NCBI GenBank assembly: GCA_041658345.1
Contig: JBBAAK010000005.1
Coordinates: 1 to 64,000 of the forward strand
Source: JBAZYV01 sp041658345
GTDB taxonomy: Bacteria; Patescibacteriota; Gracilibacteria; UBA1369; 2-02-FULL-48-14
DNA: 64,000 nt
Direction: 5' to 3'
Position numbers and translations under genes: made by a program. Positions 8,488-14,578 of the stretch are shown in pieces. The notes under the pieces are model-generated. The model was given only the letters and a program-made list of their open reading frames with translations. It searched no databases and was not told the origin of the DNA. How positions within the stretch are numbered: position 1 is the stretch's first letter; every line of letters begins with the position of its first letter.

Positions 8488-10866
8488 CTCTGATTTTTTA
8501 TCTTCAAACGTAATTGGGATTTCCTGAACTTTCGCTTGTTCGGTAGCAACAGGCGCAACAATAGCTTCCGGTTCTTTTATAACCTCATCTGCAAGTACAA
8601 AATTTGGAGCGCCCTCGGCAACAGATACAGGCGCCTCAATTGGCTGATCTAAGACGCTGGCCACATTTTCCGTAAAATTAGCCTCCTCATCGGAAACTTC
8701 CACTGGCGCAGGTTCAGCCACAACAGATTCAGATTCAACCGCAACAGGTTCAGATTCCACCGAAGCTGGTTTAGTAGCCTCGTTAGCAAGCACCTCGTCA
8801 ACCACAGCAGGTTCAGGCCCAGCCACAGGCGCAGGCGTGGCCACTTCAGTAGCCACCACATCACCAGCCACTTCCTCACTAGCCACCTCCTCCGCCTTCT
8901 CGCTTTCTTCAAATTCAACTTGTGCGGTATTTTTTGCCAACATTTCCTCCGGATTCGTGGTAACAAGTTTATCCTCACTAAATGAAGCAATAATCTGTAT
9001 AGCCACATGCTTAAGCCCGGCAAAGAATAGCCCTTGCCCAACTCCGGAATTAAGTAGCATGTATTTTTCTCCTTCCGTAAGATTAAACACCTTGGAAAGA
9101 GGCTCAATCGCAGACGGCGACTGTTTAAGCAAAAGTTGCATGGATGAGTTCGTAATAATCGGCTTACCATAAGGACTGCTCACAAAGTCCTCCACGTCTT
9201 GGGTAATTGTAGTTACTCCCAAATAATATTTACGAGCGCGTTTCACAAGTCCAAATAAGAATTTGGCACTATCTTCATGTTGCATAAGCGTCCAGGCCTC
9301 ATCAATCACAAGGATACGTTTTTTAAGGCTGGATCTAACGCGATTCCAGATATAATTCAAAATAATATACATTGCGATTGGTCTAAGTTCATCTTCAAGA
9401 TCGCGAACCGAAAATACCACCAGCCCGGAATCCAGAGTAACGTTTGTTTCTTTATTAAATACACCGGAATAAGTTCCTGTCACAAACTTGGAAATTCTCT
9501 GGGCCATATCCGTTGCGCCATCCATAGAAGAAAGAATGCTAAAAAAGTCAACCATCGTTGGCACGGAATATTTAGATGGATCGGCAAGCTCCATTGTTAT
9601 TCCTTTAGTGGAATATGTATCAATCAAAGCTTTGTCCAAAATCCCTTCCTCTTGCGGACTGATTTTGCCAAGCATAAGGCGCATAAGTCCGGTCAAATTT
9701 ATGATTGAACTGCGGAGCAAATCGCCGGGTTTTAAATCTTCGCCTTGTAACGGAGTTGGCAAATCAAAAGGATTAATACGCCTATCTGAGTTCAAAGATA
9801 CGTTAAGATAAGTTCCGCCAACTGTGTCGCAAAGGCCTCTATATTCATTTTCCGGATCGATTACAATCACATCCGTTCCAAACATCAGTGATCTTAAAAT
9901 TTCAAGTTTTACAGCATAAGATTTACCGGCTCCGGATTTTGCAAAAACGGTAGCATTCGCATTCTCGAGCGAGAATCTATCAAAAATAATCAAGGATTCA
10001 TTATGGCGATTTAAACCATATAAAATCCCGTCATTGGACGTAAGTTCTGCGGAAATAAATGGAAAAGTTGTAGAAAGTGGAGATGTGTTCATATTGCGTT
10101 GAACCGCAAGCTCATCAAGACAAATTGGGATTGTGGAATTAAACCCACGCTCCATCTGTAAATCCGCACGCTTGGAAAGTACCATTTTACCAGCAAGCAA
10201 GCTTTGAAGTTCTTTTGAAGCCTTGCGAAGCTCCTCCTCATTTACGGCATAAAGCGTAAAATAAAGCCCAAATTGGAAGAATTTTTCCTGCCCACGTTGG
10301 AGCTCGGTACGAAGTTGCTCGGCATCTTCAAGAGCGGTTTCCAGCGCAGGGTCGCGCACATTTCCCTTCTCTGTGGCCATGCGTATTGAAGACTGAAGTT
10401 GCGCAACTTTTGTACGTAAAACCTTCATTATATCCTCGGAAGAAATCGGATAAATAAATTGAGTAACATCCATGGTCACATCATAATTTACAACCGGAGA
10501 AAGCCAGTTTGCATCTATGTAACGCGGATAAGTGTAAACAAAAAATGTTTGAGTAAAAAATCCATCTATTTTGAGATGATCATAGCCCGCCTCAAAAGAA
10601 GACGGTGCAATCAAATCTCGAATTGAAGCAATCCCCTCTTGGAATAGCTTTTCCGCCTCCAAAATCTTTTTACGTTCAACTTGAGTTGCGCTTGTATTAA
10701 CTTTGGAAGCCGCGCTAACGGCCTTTTGCTTCGCCTCATCTGAGACTTTAAAGTCCGCTTTCGCCTCCGCATCCGCAACCAAATTCTGGCTTGCAGTAGC
10801 CGTATTTTGCGCTTGTCCCGTTGCGGGTATTTGCGCTACCTGAGTTGTTGGCGTGGTATCTCCCAT
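8485..10866 (-). CDS. VirB4/TraC-like ATPase
   Basis: A 793-residue type IV secretion or conjugation ATPase. The Walker A motif (SGAGKSYAVK, about residue 310) is followed by DPENEYRGL. Walker B is at RILVIDEAWTLM, and the conserved C-terminal VirB4 motif appears in ITQDVEDF. In T4SS, VirB4 energises substrate transfer or pilus assembly at the inner membrane. The N-terminus has an Ala/Gln/Thr-rich tail (about 60 residues). The last 130 residues are a Val/Pro/Glu/Ala-rich acidic tail, likely disordered. No other T4SS component lies in the window; the DNA upstream is the accessory block. Orphan VirB4-like genes occur in CPR genomes, where the role may be DNA uptake or surface-fibre assembly. 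Confidence 0.85.
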   Translation of the reverse strand: MGDTTPTTQVAQIPATGQAQNTATASQNLVADAEAKADFKVSDEAKQKAVSAASKVNTSATQVERKKILEAEKLFQEGIASIRDLIAPSSFEAGYDHLKIDGFFTQTFFVYTYPRYIDANWLSPVVNYDVTMDVTQFIYPISSEDIMKVLRTKVAQLQSSIRMATEKGNVRDPALETALEDAEQLRTELQRGQEKFFQFGLYFTLYAVNEEELRKASKELQSLLAGKMVLSKRADLQMERGFNSTIPICLDELAVQRNMNTSPLSTTFPFISAELTSNDGILYGLNRHNESLIIFDRFSLENANATVFAKSGAGKSYAVKLEILRSLMFGTDVIVIDPENEYRGLCDTVGGTYLNVSLNSDRRINPFDLPTPLQGEDLKPGDLLRSSIINLTGLMRLMLGKISPQEEGILDKALIDTYSTKGITMELADPSKYSVPTMVDFFSILSSMDGATDMAQRISKFVTGTYSGVFNKETNVTLDSGLVVFSVRDLEDELRPIAMYIILNYIWNRVRSSLKKRILVIDEAWTLMQHEDSAKFLFGLVKRARKYYLGVTTITQDVEDFVSSPYGKPIITNSSMQLLLKQSPSAIEPLSKVFNLTEGEKYMLLNSGVGQGLFFAGLKHVAIQIIASFSEDKLVTTNPEEMLAKNTAQVEFEESEKAEEVASEEVAGDVVATEVATPAPVAGPEPAVVDEVLANEATKPASVESEPVAVESESVVAEPAPVEVSDEEANFTENVASVLDQPIEAPVSVAEGAPNFVLADEVIKEPEAIVAPVATEQAKVQEIPITFEDKKSE

Positions 10867-11010
10867 GTATTTTTACTAATTTCAATCTTATCATTGTATC
10901 ACAAAAACGCCAGTTTTTAAAGCTAGACTGTCACAAATTTGTGATTTCCATTCCCGGACATTATACTCGGACTAGTTCTTATGCCATCTTGATGGGAAAC
11001 AACAGGTTCG

Positions 11011-11030
11011 CGTTCGCATACACGCGAACG
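11011..11030. other. Hairpin before small gene 1
   Basis: CGTTCGC (11011-11017) and GCGAACG (11024-11030) form a perfect 7-bp stem around ATACAC. It abuts GTTGGGC at 11030-11036, which fits the GTTRRRY consensus of an integron attC core site. Confidence 0.5.
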
Positions 11031-11045
11031 TTGGGCGAAATGATT
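11015..11045 (+). repeat. Cassette-junction repeat A (attC-like end)
   Basis: A 31-base stretch beginning CGCATACACGCGAACGTT. It matches the stretch at 11559-11589 at 25 of 31 positions. The part that differs most is the four bases after GTT (GGGC here, ATAT there), which is the part that differs between integron cassettes. It lies 30 bases before the start of the next gene. Confidence 0.55.
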
Positions 11046-11074
11046 CACACTTAATAACTCTAATTCCATAAAAT

Positions 11075-11401
11075 ATGTCTGAAACCACAGGAAGCGAAAC
11101 GGAAGTACCAAACAATATTTTAACTTTTAAAGAATTCACAGTAAGAAATCCCATTCCAAGATATAATAATTTGGTGTTATATTTCATTACTAATTGGAGT
11201 GGGCATTTACACAGGAGGCAAGCGCATTTTCAAAGATTCCAAAAGGAAAATCCTGAGTTAGAAGAACGTTTGAGACAGGGGCTTATGTCGTTAAAGTATT
11301 TTACTGGAGAGCTAGTCGAACCATATGATGCAGATCTATATGAAGCTTATAAAATTATGCGCTCATATGATGGAGTTTCAGATAGAAATTTATTCGGCTA
11401 G
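11075..11401 (+). CDS. Small hypothetical protein (cassette 1)
   Basis: A 108-residue soluble protein, not recognised. It starts at the ATG of MSETTGSETEVPNN and ends YDGVSDRNLFG. The central part is rich in aromatic and basic residues (YNNLVLYFITNWSGHLHRR) and the second half is acidic-helical (ENPELEERLRQG, YDADLYEAYKIM). It is the first of three same-strand small genes separated by repeated junction sequences and is not part of the VirB4 transcript. The A/T-rich codon use differs from the housekeeping genes, consistent with acquisition. GCCCAC at 11415-11420, just after its stop, partly complements the GTTGGGC before the gene, as expected for a cassette. Confidence 0.6.
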   Translation: MSETTGSETEVPNNILTFKEFTVRNPIPRYNNLVLYFITNWSGHLHRRQAHFQRFQKENPELEERLRQGLMSLKYFTGELVEPYDADLYEAYKIMRSYDGVSDRNLFG

Positions 11402-11519
11402 TAGCTGATGCCCACGTCATACACCACACAACAGTGCAATTTTAGAAGACTAAGCCTGCAAACTCACCATCACATCGCACGAACAGCGTATATGCGGCTC
11501 GGCTGAGGCCTCGCCCATA

Positions 11520-11555
11520 TGGCGCAATGATGAGAAAAATTGTATCATTGCGCCA
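11520..11555. other. 12-bp-stem hairpin (possible attC fold-back)
   Basis: TGGCGCAATGAT (11520-11531) and ATCATTGCGCCA (11544-11555) are exact reverse complements around a 12-base loop. Outside it, CGTATATGCG (11489-11498) can pair with CGCATACACG (11559-11568) with one G-T wobble, extending the fold. The 212 bases between genes 1 and 2 hold no gene, only this structure. Confidence 0.65.
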
Positions 11556-11558
11556 CAT

Positions 11559-11589
11559 CGCATACACGAGAACGTTATATGAAATAATT
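11559..11589 (+). repeat. Cassette-junction repeat B (attC-like end)
   Basis: Second copy of the 31-base junction repeat (CGCATACACGAGAACGTT, then ATATGAAATAATT). It lies at the end of the long hairpin region and 24 bases before the SemiSWEET gene. Confidence 0.55.
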
Positions 11590-11613
11590 TTTTTACCCCT
11601 CCAGTTTTAAAAT

Positions 11614-11868
11614 ATGTTTAATATCGACACGTTAGGTTATGTGGCAGGAACACTAGTAGTAATATCACTCCTTCCGCAAGTCATCAAAAGCTTCAAAACG
11701 AAATCAACTAAAGATATTTCCTTATTGAGATACCTCATCTATGTATTAGGATTGATACTTTGGGTGACATATGCCATCATTATTCACAATGACCCAGTTG
11801 CCATAATGAATGGCGTCGGTTTGATATTAGCTTTGTCGATTTTGTTTTTAAAAATTAAGTTTGGGTAG
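11614..11868 (+). CDS. SemiSWEET/PQ-loop sugar transporter (cassette 2)
   Basis: An 84-residue protein with three transmembrane helices and the PQ-loop signature (LLPQVIKSFKTKSTKDIS, Pro21-Gln22). This is the half-size bacterial relative of SWEET transporters, which dimerises to move sugars across the inner membrane. Length and helix spacing match the family. The start is the ATG of MFNIDTLGYV. Being a single small metabolic gene between two junction repeats, it looks like cassette cargo; substrate unknown. Confidence 0.85.
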   Translation: MFNIDTLGYVAGTLVVISLLPQVIKSFKTKSTKDISLLRYLIYVLGLILWVTYAIIIHNDPVAIMNGVGLILALSILFLKIKFG

Positions 11869-11939
11869 GATAAAAAAATAACATCACTTAACACGGGATA
11901 TCCAAAATTGCTCCTAACCGTCATAACTTCGAATCATCG

Positions 11940-11955
11940 GCGAACGTTGGCGCCA
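11940..11955 (+). repeat. Cassette-junction repeat C (short)
   Basis: GCGAACGTTGGCGCCA shares GCGAACGTTGG with repeat A and ends in GTTGGCGCC. The cassette-3 gene is followed by GGCGCCTAAC (12694-12703), the near-complement of GTTGGCGCC. Such complementarity between the 5' end of a cassette and the start of its own attC is expected for integron cassettes. Confidence 0.5.
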
Positions 11956-11984
11956 TATTATTCAAATTTATTTTGTTACATTCA

Positions 11985-12680
11985 ATGATTAATTATCTTA
12001 AAAAAAGACCATTTTATACAAGTATTCTTGTAGTAACAATCCTTGGTATTGTCTTTATATTAACCATTGAGAGTATTTTAAATTATCTGAAAATACCATA
12101 CGAAAACATTACTATTAACAACAAAATTAATTTTATTTTATTGTTCTTAACGGCCATAGTTGTTTTCTGGTATACAAAAGAAACCTATGACCTAAAAAAA
12201 GATGCCTTTAAAAATAAATGGGGACTTTTAAGTGTCGATACAGATCGAACCAGAGAAAACACCAACTTTATCGGTTTAAAAGTTTTTCCACCTGATTCAG
12301 AATATAAAGATATTAATATTCGTTTATTTCTTAAGAATATTGGCCAAGGAGCTCTAAAGTTAATTGAGATAAAACCGGCAGGATATACATATACATCAAA
12401 GGTTGGTGAAACAAGAAAAACAGAGTTAAAACTAACCCCTAGAGGTTTTGATGACTGGAGCGGAAAAACTTTATCGGTTCAAGACACAATAGAAATTGAT
12501 TACATTTTTGATATTTCTAAATGGTATGAAGGTAAAGTTGGGTTTTCTCTTTGGGTCTTTTATGAAGATATTTTGGGCAAATACAAACATAAAATTAATT
12601 TTGTTGATATTGACCTCACAACTTACAATTTTCAAATCCAAGACAAAGGCAAACTTATAGAGGAAATAAAATTTGAATAA
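11985..12680 (+). CDS. Membrane-anchored hypothetical protein (cassette 3)
   Basis: About 231 residues from the ATG at 11985 (MINYLKKRPFYTS); an upstream TTG is possible but less likely. Two transmembrane helices (about residues 11-35 and 45-62) are followed by a soluble domain of about 165 residues, rich in beta strands (GLKVFPPDSEYKDINIRLF, IEIDYIFDIS). I do not recognise the family. The arrangement, two helices plus a cytosolic beta-rich domain, is common among accessory-region proteins. Strongly AT-rich. It sits between the GTTGGCGCC and GGCGCCTAAC half-sites described for the cassette array. Confidence 0.6.
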   Translation: MINYLKKRPFYTSILVVTILGIVFILTIESILNYLKIPYENITINNKINFILLFLTAIVVFWYTKETYDLKKDAFKNKWGLLSVDTDRTRENTNFIGLKVFPPDSEYKDINIRLFLKNIGQGALKLIEIKPAGYTYTSKVGETRKTELKLTPRGFDDWSGKTLSVQDTIEIDYIFDISKWYEGKVGFSLWVFYEDILGKYKHKINFVDIDLTTYNFQIQDKGKLIEEIKFE

Positions 12681-12696
12681 TACACGCTACGCTGGC

Positions 12697-12703
12697 GCCT
12701 AAC
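12697..12703 (+). other. attC R''-like half-site
   Basis: GCCTAAC fits the RYYYAAC consensus of an attC inverse core site and follows the cassette-3 gene. No matching GTTRRRY end is clear before the Fic gene, so the array seems to end or be degraded here. Confidence 0.35.
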
Positions 12704-12751
12704 TAACTATATCGTGATCAAGCAAAATGCGAAAATTTTTCATGTTTGACG

Positions 12752-12786
12752 CAATATATACAAACTGATACACTTTGTATATATTG
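12752..12786. promoter_or_regulatory. Operator-like inverted repeat before fic
   Basis: CAATATATACAAA (12752-12764) and TTTGTATATATTG (12774-12786) are exact 13-base inverted repeats around 9 bases. TTTGACG lies directly before the left arm. The right arm ends 21 bases before the fic ATG. This is a likely binding site for a dimeric regulator, possibly the Fic protein itself through its C-terminal winged-helix domain. Confidence 0.6.
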
Positions 12787-12807
12787 ATAAAAAGATGTAA
12801 ACAAACT

Positions 12808-13968
12808 ATGAAAGTCACCAAAATCGGCACTAACATTCAACAAATTGAATGCTTTAAAGCATTTGTACCCAACCCTTTTCCACCAAAAGATGGTTTTGAT
12901 TTTGATGCAAAAATCTTAAAGAACAGCAACGAAGCCACTCGCTTACTCGGCAAATTAGATGGAATTACAAAACTATTACCAGATTCTGATTTCTTCCTTT
13001 TGATGTACTTACGTAAGGATGCGACTTCATCAAGTCAAATTGAAGGTACGCGCGCCACCATGATTGATGCGATTGAAGCGGGTGTTAAACCCGAGTCAAA
13101 TAAATTTAGTGACGTTGACGATATTCTGCATTATATCAAAGCATTGAACTACGGAATAAAGAGAATAGCCATTGATAATTTTCCCATATCACTTCGTTTC
13201 GTGCGAGAACTGCACAAACAACTTATGAGCCAGGCTCGTGCTACTCACTTCCCAGATCCTGGAGAATTTCGCAAAAGCCAAAATTGGATTGGCGGTACTA
13301 AACCGAGCACTGCCAGCTTTGTACCTCCGCCAGTTCCGGAAATGCAACGAGCATTAAATGACTTAGAAAAATTTATTCATACTAACGATGAAGTGCCAAC
13401 TATTATAAAAGCTGGTTTGATTCATGCTCAATTTGAAACCATTCATCCTTTTCTTGACGGAAATGGTAGAACTGGTCGTATGTTAATTACATTTTATCTA
13501 TGGGAGCAAGGTTATCTTGAAAAGCCAGTCTTATTTTTATCCTCATTCTTCAAAAAACATCAACAGCTATATTACGAAAGGTTGCTTGGTTATCACAATG
13601 GTCAAATTTATGAATGGTTAGATTTTTTTCTTGAAGGCGTAATTGAGACTGCCAATGAAGCAATTAATATCGTAGGTAAAATTACTACACTGCGTGAAAA
13701 AGATTTTGCTAAAATCCATAAGTTAGGTACTCGCGCTGCTGAAAGCGCTAGTTTAATTTTGCCTAAGCTTTTCGGACAACCGATTGTTGACGTTAGTACA
13801 ATCCAAGAATGGACAGGCTTTACTCGAGCTGGTGCACAAACAGTCATTGACCGTTTTATTAAAATGAAAATATTGCAACATAAAAACAAGAATGTTAAAT
13901 ATGGACAAACCTATATCTACAAAGAATACGTGAATATATTTAATGACGAAAAACAAATTGGCATTTAA
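12808..13968 (+). CDS. Fic family AMP transferase-like protein
   Basis: 386 residues from the ATG at 12808 (MKVTKIGTN). The Fic motif is intact: HPFLDGNGRTGR with catalytic His213 and Arg224. An N-terminal inhibitory motif of the (S/T)xxxE(G/N) type is present at Ser75 to Gly80 (SSQIEG), so this is a self-inhibited class II Fic protein. The C-terminus (from about residue 325) is a winged-helix-like domain (TIQEWTGFTRAGAQTVIDRF). Fic enzymes AMPylate protein targets; the target is unknown. An inverted repeat sits just upstream. It converges with the next gene with 2 bases between stops. Confidence 0.9.
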   Translation: MKVTKIGTNIQQIECFKAFVPNPFPPKDGFDFDAKILKNSNEATRLLGKLDGITKLLPDSDFFLLMYLRKDATSSSQIEGTRATMIDAIEAGVKPESNKFSDVDDILHYIKALNYGIKRIAIDNFPISLRFVRELHKQLMSQARATHFPDPGEFRKSQNWIGGTKPSTASFVPPPVPEMQRALNDLEKFIHTNDEVPTIIKAGLIHAQFETIHPFLDGNGRTGRMLITFYLWEQGYLEKPVLFLSSFFKKHQQLYYERLLGYHNGQIYEWLDFFLEGVIETANEAINIVGKITTLREKDFAKIHKLGTRAAESASLILPKLFGQPIVDVSTIQEWTGFTRAGAQTVIDRFIKMKILQHKNKNVKYGQTYIYKEYVNIFNDEKQIGI

Positions 13969-13970
13969 AT

Positions 13971-14426
13971 CTACACATCAAGGTTTTCCCTCACATCACC
14001 TATAGCACCTGCCACGTCATCCACTCCAGCAGATTGGCGGAGTATAGCCAATGTTCGCTCACTGAGTTTAACCCCCTCTAATCCAGCCAAAAAATCATCT
14101 AGACCACTGTAACCAAGCTTCTCTAAAGCTTCTTTCCCATCAACTCCATCTTGCCGCCACAGCCTAATTAGGCCATCTTGATCAAATATAAAACTAAAAA
14201 CAGTACGAGAATCCCAACCGGTAAGCTGGAAGCTAACAAATGAAAATTTCTGTATTCCAACTTCATTCATATAAGGATCGTTCGTTTCCTGCCAACCATG
14301 AGACGAAATAGTCACCTCTTTACCATTAGGCAAAACACATTCCCCACCACCAGCTAATCCAAATAACTTGGTTACAAGGGCACTATTGACTACATGTTGA
14401 TTCGGCGTTTCAGTATCCTTAGGCAT
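13971..14426 (-). CDS. Hypothetical protein
   Basis: A 151-residue soluble protein I do not recognise. It has a mixed alpha/beta first part (VLPNGKEVTIS, GIQKFSFVSFQLTGWDS, TVFSFIFDQDG) and a helical C-terminus (GKEALEKLGYSGLDDFLAGL, SERTLAILRQ). No signal peptide or membrane helix. It starts at MPKDTETPNQ (ATG at 14426) and faces the Fic gene tail to tail. It lies at the right edge of the accessory block, just before gyrA. Confidence 0.55.
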   Translation of the reverse strand: MPKDTETPNQHVVNSALVTKLFGLAGGGECVLPNGKEVTISSHGWQETNDPYMNEVGIQKFSFVSFQLTGWDSRTVFSFIFDQDGLIRLWRQDGVDGKEALEKLGYSGLDDFLAGLEGVKLSERTLAILRQSAGVDDVAGAIGDVRENLDV

Positions 14427-14578
14427 AGTGACAAAGTTAAAAAGTATTCCATACTATCAAACTTCCCGGGTGTGTCAATAGGTTCCGGTATTTTTTTTAA
14501 TCCTCCAATTAAAATCCCTTAGCGCCTTTTAAAGTATTGTGCTAAACTTCCGCCGGTAAAAATTTAATCTTTTAAGTC

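Noticed and set aside
9961..9976. ATTCTCG-AG-CGAGAAT hairpin inside the VirB4-like gene
   Set aside because: It lies in the codons just before the Walker A motif, is shorter and has a 2-base loop; on the minus strand TTGATAGATTC resembles the repeat leader, but the protein sequence there is constrained, so I treat it as chance.
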